Origin: Lumbricus rubellus
Lineage: Eukaryota; Annelida; Clitellata; Crassiclitellata; Lumbricidae
Direction of reading: 5' to 3'
NCBI GenBank assembly: GCA_945859605.1
Contig: OX243824.1
Coordinates: 5,339,080 to 5,403,079 of the forward strand
Length of the DNA: 64,000 nt
A program made the position numbers and the translations under genes. Under the pieces are notes generated by a model, which was not told where the DNA came from, made no database searches, and saw only the letters and a program-made list of their open reading frames with translations. Of the stretch, positions 22,522 to 33,049 are shown piece after piece (within the stretch, counting starts at the first letter, position 1; each line of letters begins with the position of its first letter).

Positions 22522-22569
22522 CTGTTCATTTCGTCCTTCAAATTCCTTTGCTTTGGCAGCAAGATTCTC
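22522..22569 (-). CDS. 48-nt coiled-coil exon
   Basis: A micro-exon between ttgtgtaaag and donor gtcagtaagg encoding ENLAAKAKEFEGRNEQ, phase 0 at both ends. It follows the phase-0 exon at 22896-22940 in gene order, so the two can be joined without frame change. Composition is Lys/Glu/Ala-rich with heptad-like Leu/Ala/Phe spacing. Protein family unknown. Confidence 0.55.
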
Positions 22570-22895
22570 CTTTACACAACAGACCAACAAAACATCAATC
22601 AAACCACTGAAAATGCAATGCAACACAAGAAAAAAAAGAATTTAGCAATTGATAAAAAAAAATTAGCATCTGATCACCTACGATCAGACATATTGCATCC
22701 ATGATCCAAATCTCACATGCACTTGGATCAAAAGTCACTGCCTAGTAAAAAGAATACAGGTTCTCACAGCAGAATCTGAAGATACAATTGCAATGCTGAG
22801 ATGAATAGGAGAAGGAGAAAGGAGGAGGAGGGACGAGGAGATGATGAAGAGAAGGTGGAAGAGTTAAGAGAGATAGAAAAGAGAACTCATCTGAC

Positions 22896-22940
22896 CTTCT
22901 CTCGAGCGAGTTTCTCCAGTTCGACCTTCTGACCCATCAG
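22896..22940 (-). CDS. 45-nt coiled-coil exon
   Basis: Encodes LMGQKVELEKLAREK between acceptor tttttctgtttgaag and donor gtcagatg, phase 0/0. Joined with its neighbours at 23433 and 22522 it makes a continuous strongly charged helix. Splice signals, phase and amino-acid character all agree, which makes this one of the better-supported exons here. Confidence 0.6.
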
Positions 22941-23432
22941 CTTCAAACAGAAAAACTATTATATTAATGATCATGCAGCTTGGCTCAAATTGGATCAGGA
23001 AATCCATAAATGGCTGAATACCAACTCAAAACTCAAATCACCCTAACCATAATGAACAGGAAAAATAAAATAAAAAACTTTTACAGGAAAAAATTTGCTG
23101 CGAACAAGAGCCTCGTAAACAATGTCAGCCTTAAAGGTTGCCTTGATCAGCCTATCTCCAAGCATCATGACCACCAAGGGTCGCCTCATCAGCGTATCTG
23201 CAGCCATAATTGTTAGCAAGACAACTGTAAAGTTCTACTGTTCTGCTATTTGCTTCAGTAGGTGGCGCTTCAGCATGCTTACACCAGTTCAACTCGGTTG
23301 TGATTGTTACTAAAACAGGGTTATGTCGGCAGCACTCCAGAGTAGATTGTTATGAACAGGCATCATATGAAAATCCAAAATGACTGAATGAACAAATAAA
23401 AGTGCATTTTTTCTTTAGAAAGTAAAACTCAC

Positions 23433-23479
23433 CTTTTCTTCGCTGATTGTTGACAGTTTCTCTTCCAACTCTTTCTTAT
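23433..23479 (-). CDS. 47-nt coiled-coil exon
   Basis: Bordered by acceptor cttctgtgttgttttag and donor gtgagttt. It encodes KKELEEKLSTISEEK after two bases completing a split codon and ends in phase 0, compatible with the exon at 22896-22940. No family match from memory beyond a generic coiled coil. Confidence 0.62.
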
Positions 23480-23579
23480 CTAAAACAACACAGAAGACAC
23501 AAATGCAAGGTGCAACTGGTGTAGCAATTACACGAGCAAAGTTCTCTGGCAGTCAGAATTAAGGAAGAAGTTGAGAAAC

Positions 23580-23657
23580 GTACTGTGTAGTTTTCAATTT
23601 CTCCGGATTACAATTGTCGTAGCAGTGTAATGACAACTCAGTTTCCATCAGATCATT
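23580..23657 (-). CDS. Exon type N, copy 1 (CNP motif)
   Basis: Acceptor cattctttccag precedes NDLMETELSLHCYDNCNPEK and LKTTQY, with a weak donor gtttctcaac. The exon at 48276-48368 is a paralogue: same start Asn, same CNP motif, same final Gln-Tyr and same donor sequence. The amino-terminal half has diverged strongly while these points are conserved. Confidence 0.5.
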
Positions 23658-24422
23658 CTGGAAAGAATGATGAAGTGAATACAGAAACCAGGGAGAACAA
23701 AGCAAAAACTAATCACTCGAAATCAGTTGCAAGAAAATGACTGTCTAATTCATAAATTTCTTGGTAACGCTAAACATACCAACATAATCATTCACGTGAA
23801 GCTCATCCATTAAATTATGCTTGGGTTTGCAACGTTACAAGCATTCTATGAATAACCTCCAAGAAATTAATCTCAACCCAATTAATTTGATGTTTCATCT
23901 AAATAAATTTTTTTAGCGCCCGAGGTATATATGATCCGGGTTGATCCCTCAGGCTTTAACACCCATTTAATCAAAATAATTGATTAGCGAAATAAGCCAA
24001 CTGCATCAATCAGTCATTTAAACATTTAATCAACTAACTGCTCCATTTAATTAAACCTTGTTCAACCTAGAAGATTGATAGTACTGAAACGCCCAAAAAG
24101 ACAACTGGCTGCAAACGGCTCTGAGAATAACTGAAAGTGCTTTCCTGTTCTGCCCCAAAATAGATCATAGTCTGGTGGCTTTTAACCACCATTTCCCGTT
24201 CAGTCTTCTCCATTGACCCGAAGATTCGAAACCTTTGATCTTGCATCCTCTAACCCTACATCATTTCATCTTAAATTCTATGATGTTACATTCTTTGATC
24301 TTGCAAACTTACTTTATCCTATGGAGCAGATTTCATACCTTCGATTTAAGATCCCTGCATTCAAGCTGCAAGCTATCAATCTGCAACACTTTATATTCGA
24401 TGCTGTTCTTCAGTAAATTAAC

Positions 24423-24459
24423 TAATTAATTCTGCTTTTCGTTCCAGTTCAATCTTTAA
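24423..24459 (-). CDS. Possible 37-nt micro-exon
   Basis: After acceptor catgtgcttttcag the minus strand reads LKIELERKAELI, then a possible donor gttaattt. The charged heptad-like sequence fits the neighbouring coiled-coil exons, but the donor is weak and there is no paralogue to support it. Confidence 0.3.
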
Positions 24460-24719
24460 CTGAAAAGCACATGAAAAACACACAATATTTGGCTAGACTA
24501 TATTTATATTGTATTTCATATTCTATTTAAGCAGTTGTAAAGCACCTCTAGTAGGGTGAACACATATGCCATTACTACTGTTACTGACTTCCATTCCACC
24601 AAGAACACCCTCTCCCACTACTCCTCACCAAAAGAATTTGAAACATTGTCATCATCATCATAACCAAAACAGTCACAAGCAGCAACATCCAACGTTAATG
24701 AAATAATTGCTATTTTTCA

Positions 24720-25215
24720 TAGAATTTCTACGATCAATTTACATTTGCCAATACAAGTAACACTTGATTAGGATTCATTTGCGTGAGGATTCTTGTTTTA
24801 TGGTCAAATTTTTTTTTATGTGATTGGAACTTGGAAGTCATACTGGAAATGCCATCTAATCTACTGCATGCACTTTACTTGAGCACTGTGTTAAACTCTT
24901 GCTTGATTCAAGATTCATATTCAGGAGAAGATCTAAACACTTCGGTATCAGCTTCGATACTGATTAACATATTATCTACAGCAGTTCTAAAACCCATATA
25001 TAATTTGTAATATTCACAACTGGATTGTTGCCAAAGAAATGCTTAATCATTTTGACACTGTAGGACGATTGAGGAGATCTCCTTTGCTTATGAAAAGCCT
25101 GCAGGAATTGGTTTTTTGGCAATCAATTTTGGAAATTTCTGAAATTTTGAGCAGCTGATGTATACTGCTTGAAATACGAGTCTTCTCTTGTTCTTCATCA
25201 TGATCCGTCGTGGGC
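24720..25215 (-). CDS. Exon block with type F segment and decayed type G
   Basis: The type F segment at 25046-25215 reads DEEQEKTRISSSIHQLLKIS, then RLFISKGDLLNRPTVSK and a stop, in the same frame as the copy at 16436-16600 with mostly conservative changes. A cag before it could be an acceptor and the stop would make it a terminal exon. A decayed type G exon at about 24940-25000 (FRTAVDNMLISIEADTEVF) has lost its acceptor. The identity of the protein is unknown. Confidence 0.4.
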
Positions 25216-25489
25216 TGAAAGCACGTAGGTGTCCACTGCGCATTTGACTACTTTCTTCCATGATTCCCTTTCTTGTGCCTGGTGTGTCAGTTCCTGCATA
25301 TTCATACAAAATACAAGTGCATAGTATAATGCATATTGTCCACAGTCGAATCAGCGGACCAAACAAAAGCATAAGGGTCACATAGTGAGCAAGATGGCGA
25401 TGCTCTGGCTTTTGTTGTTGTACTGAAAACTAATGTTGTCTACCTTTTAAATCAGTTGTGATTCATTATCATCAACTTGCAATTTTAAT

Positions 25490-25569
25490 TCCACATCCAG
25501 CAGGAAATTCATACACTTCATTAACTGCTTCAATGCGGTTAAACATGTGTTCTGCAGCTGTTCTAAAAC
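25490..25569 (-). CDS. Coiled-coil exon type G, best copy
   Basis: Acceptor gggtttacag, then FRTAAEHMFNRIEAVNEVYE and FPAGCGIKI before a stop. It begins with two bases of a Gly codon and so fits directly behind the 52-nt phase-1-ending exon at 25680-25731, only 110 bp upstream in gene order. Four copies of this exon type occur in the window, and this one and 18222 keep the acceptor. The downstream border is uncertain. Confidence 0.5.
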
Positions 25570-25679
25570 CTGTAAACCCGTATCTGCAATATCACTGTCT
25601 GAATATGGTATAAAACGGATCCGCATTAGTTAGTCACTATAACTTTACACATATGCCATCAACTGAGATGCAGTATTAC

Positions 25680-25731
25680 CTTTCAGGAACCGACTGATTT
25701 CTGAGGCTTGTTGACATTCTTCATTTTGTTT
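25680..25731 (-). CDS. 52-nt exon, phase 0 to 1
   Basis: Bordered by ctttctgtgttgtag and gtaatactgc. It encodes KQNEECQQASEISRFLK plus one base. Exactly the same length and phase as exons at 35336, 39905 and 46312, although the encoded sequences differ widely. It joins in phase to the type G exon at 25569. Both splice sites are strong. Confidence 0.62.
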
Positions 25732-26114
25732 CTACAACACAGAAAGCAGTTTAAACAAAACCCCAAAATACAATAGTTCGCAAGAAATTTTTCCGAGCTA
25801 AAAGCAATTTCGCAAATTGGATCTGACACAAACAAGAAAGATTCGAATAGTGAAAATCTCATCTAATGCACAAACTAGCAATGTAGTCCAGTGACTTAAA
25901 CAGCGAATTTTAATCTAATCCAGTAACTTCTAATTAATCCAACGAGCTCTACATCTTATCGAGTCAACACTGCTGTTTTCACAGCTCACAAGACATAAAT
26001 CAACGGTCGCCTCCAGCAAAGTAGCGATTTAAATTGTATTGTGTCCTCAAGCAAAAACGTAATCAGTGAATACATGTTGCAGCAATTGATATTGCCATTA
26101 TATAGGCTGACTTA

Positions 26115-26480
26115 TTTTGAATATTGCACATAGTGTGAATTGTGCGGAATTCGATACGTTGGGATTTACTCTACATGTCCAAACCAAAGTGTTTTTGTCT
26201 GGCAGAGTTGTTTCGATGCTGCATGTGAGTGATGTGCTAGTTGTCTCGGTTGCTCCTCTAGTCTAACAGTTGGAGCAAATCTGTAAGTGAATGTTGGCTC
26301 TCAACTGACTCTTAATGTAAAAAATTAGGAAATGACTAAATCAAAGCAATTATGCAATCCAGAAATGAATATGAAGCACAACTAATAGAACGAAAATACG
26401 AACATATATTTCTAAGAAAATAGAAACGGGCAAAGCCCAACAGATAGATAGCCAACTTCATCGTGCATATGAACGATGTG
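26115..26480. repeat. Segmental repeat, partner of 18810-19250
   Basis: Shares gcacatagtgtgaattgtg, tgggatttactctacatgtc and gctgcatgtgagtgatgtgc with 18810-19250 in order and spacing. A shorter related piece lies at 20150-20230. No gene is supported in it. Confidence 0.8.
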
Positions 26481-26570
26481 TGTCTGCTGTCAGTCGCTCT
26501 ACCATTCTAACAGTGTGAAAGTTCTCTAACTGAAACAACACAGAAGACCCGTCATCGCAAATCTTATTAC

Positions 26571-26705
26571 CTGTCCCAGTTGAAATTCCGTGATCTCCTC
26601 AATGATTTTCAATGAGGCCGTCTGAGCCTCCACTGACTCTTTAGTTGATTTGTACACGAGGAAAGAATTTCTGAGGACCTCCGCTTCCCAAGGTTCGTTC
26701 TTCAG
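26571..26705 (-). CDS. Coiled-coil exon type E, intact reference copy
   Basis: A 135-nt exon between ttttcatcacgcag and gtaataag, phase 0/0, with no stop: LKNEPWEAEVLRNSFLVYKS, TKESVEAQTASLKIIEE, ITEFQLGQ. Six or more diverged copies exist (13575, 13956, 14189 onward, 21535, 38126), and only this one has both splice sites and an unbroken frame. Amphipathic and Glu/Lys-rich, it is probably a coiled coil. Gene identity unknown. Confidence 0.62.
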
Positions 26706-27424
26706 CTGCGTGATGAAAATCGGACACGAATTTACTTTATCCTATGCATCAGATCTCGTACCTTGTACTCTAAGTTTCTGACATTCTAGAAGCAATTCGT
26801 CTCACATCAACGATTATATTCGTTACTCTGCTTCAGTAGAGCGATCAAATCTTATCTTCCATTTTAGTTCCCTACACTCGAGCAACATGCTGTCACATTG
26901 CAATGATTTGTAGTCGTTGCTGTTCTTCAGGAAGCATTACTGACATTTGAATGGGATTGATGTGAATCGACCATACCAATACAGAAGAAAATGTGCGATC
27001 ACAAGCTGAGCATAGTTAGCATCATCCACCATTATGTTCATTCTGATCACTCTCAAATATATTCAAATGATGACAGTGCACTAAGTGTTGAATAACAGAT
27101 GTTAAATTGCACTAATTGGTTTTTAAATTCATAGATTAGAAAGACATAAGCATGAAATAGCTGTAAATTGAAGAGAATACTAGACTTCATCACATGTGCC
27201 ATGAGTTGTTAGGATAGCTGTTGTACATGGTATGGTGTTTATGGATTTATTGCTTCTGCGAATCTCTTGGTTGCCAATTGCCATCGATATCCCAGATTGA
27301 AGACGTGTGTGAAAGAAGAGATGCATATCAATAACTGTTGATAGAGTTCAATCTTTGTCGTTTCAAACGTTGCGTCCCGAAGCCATTCCAAGTAGTCTGA
27401 ATCAGGTATTTGTGGTTTAAGCTG

Positions 27425-28240
27425 CTATGTTTCGTTGCTGTGGCTCAGAGTTTCTAGGACATCTGCAGAACATCCATTCCATATCAAGATCAAGGTCATG
27501 TAATTGACCAGATTTTTATTCTTTATACTGTAGATTATATTAATCATTCTTTTCGTACTTGGTGAGCGTGTAGATAGATAGCAAAATGTCGGATAAGCCA
27601 TCTCTTGTGAGCATGCTGTAGAATGCCTTTTTAGGTGAGAGCTGGTGTTTGAAACGATTGTGGTTATCTGCAAAACCCTATATATTGACACCTTTGCGCC
27701 TCAATAACTCTGTTTTCCATAATGAGCTGTTGTGAGTTTTATATTAATATAATCTAATGGTGGATTTGTTTGACAGCTTGTCCGTTGGGATGCTAAGAAA
27801 CTGGAGACTGTTGATGGGGTGCTGTGGGTCTAAGCTGAATATTATTTATTTCTCTATATTGTGCCGGATACAGCTCATTTTGATTTTCAGCTGCCTAGTG
27901 CTTGCATAGTGAGATAGCTATCTTCACCTCGTAGACTGGAAAACCACTAGTACCTTACGCTTGTTGGTATATATATTCGAAGTTTGGGATTACACTACTT
28001 TGTGAGCATCACCTGTTTACTTTCCTGTGGTGTGGCAATGCATCTCTACCTCTGTTGTATTCATTGTCCTCAAGGAACGATTGGCAGTCAACAACTGCTG
28101 CCTAATACTGTTGATTGGCTGTTGCTGTCGGCTGGTTGCCGGTATTCGGCCACAAGTCTTTGTTTGTCAGATCAAAATGTTGTGCTTCCTTTGGTTTGTC
28201 GCAACCTCTCACCTCAAACAACAAGTTTAAGACATAGTTA
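27425..28240 (-). pseudogene. Unrecognised decayed module, partner of 43950-44350
   Basis: The minus strand across 27870-28040 shares blocks with 44050-44210 (for instance ctgtgatgtggcaatg against ctgtggtgtggcaatg). Translations in both contain related short segments around a CH/HCH motif, but with several stops. It is either old coding sequence or an unknown repeat. The long plus-strand open frames here are shadows. Confidence 0.35.
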
Positions 28241-28603
28241 ATTCCCTTGACCAAAAGTTGTGCATGATGTAAGTTTAGATGCCAAGATCACGGTTCAAGT
28301 GAAGTATTTGTGAGGTATAAAAAATCTATATGTGGTATTTTCATGGCCACGATGTTCCTCCCTACAGCTAACAAATTTTCCCTCCAGGGGCATATTCGTA
28401 CAATGCTTCGTATGTTGAAATGTCTGCCCCATTATTATGCTTGACGTTTCTTCTATCAATGTGTAATTACCTCCAATATGGCTGAATATATACAGAATAC
28501 TGTGAGATTACTTTCCCTAATTACCGTAATTTTAATCCTTCAATAAACCATCGCTAAATCTTGCCATCAAATAGAAGTGAATTCTTTAGAAAATACAACT
28601 CAC

Positions 28604-28691
28604 CGTTTGGTGACTAAACTGCTTGAGTTCCCCATAAACTGCTTGAGTTCCCCATCCTTATACTTGAGGTCTCTATGCAGCTGATCTTTTA
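28604..28691 (-). CDS. Coiled-coil exon with internal 20-bp duplication
   Basis: Between gcgttgatcag and donor gtgagttg, the minus strand encodes KDQLHRDLKYKDGELKQF and then MGNSSSLVTK. The sequence aaactgcttgagttccccat is directly repeated (20 bp) at about 28625-28664. Because 20 is not a multiple of three, the duplication switches the reading frame of the exon's 3' part; without it the exon would end GELKQFSHQ. The polypyrimidine tract before the acceptor is poor. Confidence 0.45.
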
Positions 28692-29399
28692 CTGATCAAC
28701 GCAGTGCGAAACGCACAAGCAATGCTGTTCAGAACAGAAAAGAATTCAGGCTAAGATGACACATCATAAGGAATTCATACTAAGATGACAGGCTAACCAC
28801 TATGATCACTCTTATATATACTAAAATGATGTCAGTGCACTAAGTTTAGTTGTGTTTTGATGTTGCTGTTTCTAAGAGGTTAGCCAGCTCAAAAGAATCT
28901 GGATACAAATTATATTTAAATCTATATGGTTCTCAACATAAAATGCATTCGTCTTGAACACCATTCCATCCGTGATCTTTCCTATAAATCAGAATTTGCT
29001 GTGCACTAGCATTTTAAATGCTGCTTTTAACGGATTTAAATGGAACAGATTTTGTAAGCTCCTCTCATGAGGTTCAATTTGGTCATATCTCAACTGCTGA
29101 CCATCATTGTGTCGAATTTTTTAGTCTATACATCTGCCAACCAAGGCTGACGTAATGAAGGCTGTTTTTGAAATATTTTATTCTTGTGAATTGCTTCTGA
29201 ATGCACCTTCTGTAGCAAGACTAATTCTCATGCATTACCGTCTGGTAACCTATGATTATGTTGATTTCTGTCAGCTGTACGTTTTTGGTTTCTGTGGATG
29301 ATTGAAGTAATGCATATTATGATGAACGGGTAGTGTGTGCTTAAGGGTCTTCGTTGGAAAGTTATCTTCTTGGTTGTGCCCACTTTACTTTTTTAACTG

Positions 29400-29960
29400 T
29401 ATCGGAACATACCCAGTCATCCAAATTTGATGGACCCTATCTTTTAAGAGTTTGTTAAGGCAGACGTTAAGTGGTTGCAGCTGGGGAGTCGAGCCACCAG
29501 GTGACACATGTCAGTGTGTTCCTTGGTGACAGGCAGATTCGATGGTGTCTTTCCGATGTGCACTGAACATGTCCCACTTACCTTTTGCATAGCAGAATGC
29601 TTGGTCAATGATTCCAAACCATTTTCAATCAAAAAAGGACTCAATCTTCATCCATCCATCCTTTCTGTTGAGCTCTCACGATGATACCAAGTGGAAATTT
29701 TCTCATCTTAGGCAGAATGGCTTCAGTTTAGTACTGTCAGCCATGCAGGCAAGGACAATGGTAAAATGTGTTTTCTCATGACCAGTTGTCTTCACGAGAA
29801 CTGTTTTTCTCCTTTCGTATGGACTTGATTTCCCAGTAAAGCAGAACCGTGTAACCATGAGTAATAGGCAGTGCCTGGTTTACTTTTCCACATACATTTT
29901 GCCAATTGTAGCACATGTTGTTGTCATTGAGATGTTTCTTAATGATTATATATTATAGCA
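29400..29960 (-). pseudogene. Tigger/pogo-type DDE transposase relic, copy 1
   Basis: The minus strand reads KTVLVKTTGHEKTHFTIVLA, CMADSTKLKPF, KFPLGIIVRAQQKGWMDED with frameshifts, then MFSAHRKDTIES and PGGSTPQLQPLNVCLNKLLK. These are the first-Asp flank, mid-domain and (S/T)xxLQPLDV-x-x-NK-x-F(L)K motif of the DDE_1 domain of pogo/Tigger/CENP-B relatives. Stops and shifts make it non-functional. Partly duplicated at 30965-31445. Confidence 0.8.
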
Positions 29961-30174
29961 CCCGTCCACTTCGTTCATCAAAAAGAGTTGACCTCTTGTT
30001 TTTTCGATTTAGAACTGCTATGGCTCAGTCAGTCTCGATATTTAATTTTGCCTAGCTCAATTGTTCCTTCTCTTTGGAATGCACTATAATAGCTGAAGAC
30101 GCTTTAAAAAATGCTCAGGTACAATAAAATATGAGTGAAATAGGTTGAACAATGTCATCAGTAATTGACTAAAC

Positions 30175-30300
30175 AAACGAGTGAATGGATTAATGGACAA
30201 ATAGATGGATGAATGGATTAATGGACGGATGGATGGATTGATGGAAGGATGGATGGATGACGTATGAATGGATGGACGAAGGAAGGATAGATGCATGCTC
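30175..30300. repeat. (ATGG)n-like simple repeat
   Basis: Imperfect ATGG/ATGA units, for example ggatggatggattgatggaa. It lies just downstream (in gene sense) of the exon at 30305-30449. Confidence 0.85.
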
Positions 30301-30304
30301 TAAC

Positions 30305-30449
30305 CTTGCCAGCTGATTCTGTTCTCAATTTTGTTGTCTTGGATCAGGTACTTCAACATGTCTTTTCGAAACATGCTCTCCCTTTTTTCTTGATGTAGTT
30401 TTTCTAAAAGCTCACTGCACTCAGCCTCCTTTTGGGCGGCCAGAAGTCC
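30305..30449 (-). CDS. 145-nt coiled-coil exon
   Basis: Acceptor ggggcgcag and donor gttagagc. It encodes GLLAAQKEAECSELLEKLHQ, EKRESMFRKDMLKYLIQDNK and IENRISWQ plus one base, with no stop. Phase 0 start matches the phase 0 end of the exon at 30862-30957. Strong coiled-coil character. The acceptor lacks a good polypyrimidine tract; otherwise well supported. Confidence 0.6.
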
Positions 30450-30484
30450 CTGCGCCCCAAAGATTGCAAAATAATTAAACTAAT

Positions 30485-30580
30485 GATAATATTAATAAAT
30501 AATAATAATAGTGATGATGATGATTATGATGACGACGACGACGATGATGTAGACGACGACTACGATGATGATAGAAAATG
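30485..30580. repeat. (AAT)n then (GAT/GAC)n simple repeat
   Basis: Trinucleotide runs giving an Asn then Asp-rich plus-strand frame that is a composition artefact. Confidence 0.85.
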
Positions 30581-30861
30581 CAATAATATTAATTGTGGTA
30601 AGAGTATTAGTAATTATAATCTAATAGAAATATTATTATAAGTCTGCTCTATACAATAGGAAAGAACATAGTATAATTATGGAAATAATTACATTCCAAG
30701 TAACACACCACAAAGTTCCAAATACTTGTTAATATAAATTTGTCTAGATTACCATGACGAATACTAAGTCTTTTCCTGTGATAACAGCTAATTTCCAGAG
30801 CTTATCCACAAAATAATAAAACATAATTTTGCATAGATTTGCATAGATTTGCATACATTAC

Positions 30862-30957
30862 CTTGCTAATGGCTAGGGAGACGCAGTTTTCCAGCAGATG
30901 GACTGCCTCTGTTAACGAACATTGACCCAAGATATGGACAGGGTCGACATCATCGAC
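30862..30957 (-). CDS. 96-nt exon, helical
   Basis: Acceptor gatctttcttttctgaag is strong and donor gtaatgta follows. It encodes VDDVDPVHILGQCSLTEAVH and LLENCVSLAISK, phase 0/0, and joins in phase to 30305-30449. Immediately 5' lies Tigger/pogo debris (30965-31445), which may have supplied or displaced the acceptor region. Function unknown. Confidence 0.58.
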
Positions 30958-30964
30958 CTTCAGA

Positions 30965-31445
30965 AAAGAAAGATCAACAGCATACATGGCACATGTCAGT
31001 GTGGTGTGTTCCTTGGTGGCATCAGATTTGATGGTGTCTTTCAGATGTGCACTGAACATGTCTCACACCAAAGTTAACTTTTGCATAGCAAAGTGAACTG
31101 CCTGGTCAATGATCGAAAACCATTTTTAACCAAAGAAGACTCCATATTCATTCATCCATCCTTTCTGTTGAGCTCTCACGACGACACAGGGTGGAAATTT
31201 CTCAGCTTAGGCAGAATGGCTAAGTTTAGTACTGTCAGCCATGCAGGCAAGGACAACCGTAAAATGTGTTTTCTTGTGACCAGTTGTCTTCACGAGAACT
31301 GTTTTTCTCATTTCGCATGAACTGTTCGATGTCCCGGTAAAGCAGAACCGTGTAACCATGGTTTACTTTTCCACATACATTTTGCCCATTATAGCACACG
31401 TTGTTGCCATTGAGATGTTTCTGAATAATTATATATTATAGCAAG
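30965..31445 (-). pseudogene. Tigger/pogo transposase relic, copy 2
   Basis: Direct partner of 29400-29960, with shared blocks ctttctgttgagctctcacg, actgtcagccatgcaggcaa and gaccagttgtcttcacgaga. The PGG/LQPLNV part is missing; the copy ends at MFSAHLKDTIKSDATKE. Two such copies 1.5 kb apart with matching ends suggest local duplication rather than two insertions. Confidence 0.75.
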
Positions 31446-31449
31446 TAAT

Positions 31450-31640
31450 TCACCAAATCCAATCCCTGTGCAATCGCCTCCACCTCATTAGAGTTGAGCA
31501 CAAATGTGCATTTGCACTTGTGAAGATGTTCTTCCACAACGAAGACCGGTCACCAAGCCCACTCTCTGAAACTATTGCCTCTATCTCACGACAGTAAAAA
31601 AAGTGAAGTCCATCCAGTTCCATGTGGAACACAAGTAGGC
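31450..31640 (-). pseudogene. Unknown domain X, copy 1
   Basis: The minus strand reads EIEAIVSESGLGDRSSLWKN then IFTSANAHLCSTLMRW. It aligns with EVQDIIPESGVGELAAPWKH and IFQKHLYEKQACSSLQMAWA at 45430-45618 and with the copy at 34780-34900. ESG-x-G-(D/E)-L, W-x-x-(I/V)-F and a C-terminal W-x-(K/R)-L-N-x-D are shared. No family is recognised. The amino end of this copy is disrupted. Confidence 0.45.
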
Positions 31641-31859
31641 GCTCGTCTCCTTTTCAATAGCCTTGAGCCAGCAAATTTTGAGGAAGGCCAAATACAAATG
31701 TGAATTTTGTGTGTGCAGTGTTGCGATCTGATATAGTTCCTTTTATATTACGGTGGGCAATTGCATAGACTTGCAGAGCTTCCTGTGTGAACAGGTATAT
31801 TTGATTAAGCATTACTTGCATTATAATGGTATATACAAAAGAAAATGTATAATCATAAT

Positions 31860-31975
31860 TCGAGCAAGTTCCAATGGGCCAATGCCAATCTAGAAGTTCC
31901 TTGGCTGCTTCCGTGACTTTCGAGTGTCTCCACACACGTGAATGGTCACTCCAGTGTCCTTTTGTTTTGTAGGGG
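31860..31975 (-). CDS. Probable terminal exon, type T, copy 1
   Basis: After a possible acceptor gctgaaagtag the minus strand reads FEVCAPTKQKDTGVTIHVCG then DTRKSRKQPRNF and a stop. Two paralogues (34600-34690 and 45285-45395) end at nearly the same place. Their differences in this frame are conservative (I/V, K/Q, K/R, H/Y), which favours this frame over an alternative open one. Probably a C-terminal exon. Confidence 0.45.
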
Positions 31976-32052
31976 CACACACCTCAAACCTACTTTCAGC
32001 TAAGCATATAAATTTCCACTTTTAAAACCATCACATAGTTTAGCTTTATTAC

Positions 32053-32312
32053 CTGACAGACATCCTTTTGCAGTGGTTTGTGAGTGAATCTTGCATTGCT
32101 TGAACCGTTTGACCAATCAGTGAAGTCTACAGACTGCATGTGAATGGCTTGACCATGATTCTTGTTAATGCACTCGGCAAAGTCATTAAAGTCATAGACA
32201 TTTCTTCTTTGTTTCATGGCCTTCTCCACAGATGAATGGAAACTGTCAGTATTAATAGTACAATCAAGGCAAAGCTCCAAATTAGATGCATTAAGAGTTC
32301 TCACTCTACAAC
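32053..32312 (-). CDS. 260-nt exon, cysteine-containing, unrecognised
   Basis: Acceptor cactgtacag and donor gtaataaag border 86 uninterrupted codons: CRVRTLNASNLELCLDCTIN, SSVEKAMKQRRNVYDFNDFA, AIHMQSVDFTDWSNGSSNAR, ending KPLQKDVCQ. It starts with two bases of a split Gly codon, matching the phase-1 end of 32598-32698, its upstream neighbour. Not obviously coiled-coil; the DFTDW-N-G motif may mark a globular domain. I do not recognise the family with confidence. Confidence 0.65.
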
Positions 32313-32597
32313 CTGTACAGTGAGATGATGCAATTCTAGACTAATTGCTTCAAAACCAAAAAGCAGAAGAAACAAACCGACAATTAATACACTTAACTAA
32401 CTAGCGGTAGTAAAAAACGATGAAAAACCACGACATTGGCCAATCGAAACACGGTCAACAGCCGCGCTCTGGTCCTTCTTACGAGTACGATATGATGTAA
32501 CGATGTTGGACTCGCTGATGGTTGTTAGTCCAAGTCTGGTTTGGCACAATTCAACAACTGGTAGTGGATTGATTCTGCTTATGTTGACTTTCGGCAC

Positions 32598-32698
32598 CCT
32601 GATCCCATGTCTCGTCAAACACTTCCTCATCGCCATCACCACCACACGCACCTTGATTGTCGTCAACTTCTCTCCCTTCGTCTTTCTTCAACCATTTG
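32598..32698 (-). CDS. 101-nt acidic exon
   Basis: Acceptor gcatcaatttcag and donor gtgccgaa. It encodes KWLKKDEGREVDDNQGACGG then DGDEEVFDETWDQ, starting in phase 2 and ending in phase 1. It joins without frameshift to the exon at 32053-32312. Low-complexity acidic, probably a linker. Flanking intron sequence (32670-32770) is repeated at 35590-35690. Confidence 0.55.
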
Positions 32699-33049
32699 CT
32701 GAAATTGATGCTGTTGGATATTCGGGCAAATATACTGTAGGTACACCTTGGCAAGCAAAAAAATTATTGTCAATATTTTTTCTAACTTTTATTACCACAA
32801 ACAAGAACAGATGTGCTCACAGGAGACATGGAGTTCAAAACTTGTAACACTGCAGACACACTGCGAACTAAATGAACAATGAAAAGAAACAATTCCTACA
32901 CATGAAAGAAGGAATTGGCAAACGCTAGCTACGGACTGTTGACAAATGTTTAAAGTGAAAATCGACTTAGAGTTTTAGACTGTAGTATAGGAATGTTTAC
33001 GCCAGACCATACTGCCGATAAATACGTAACCATAATATAAGCAACACTT

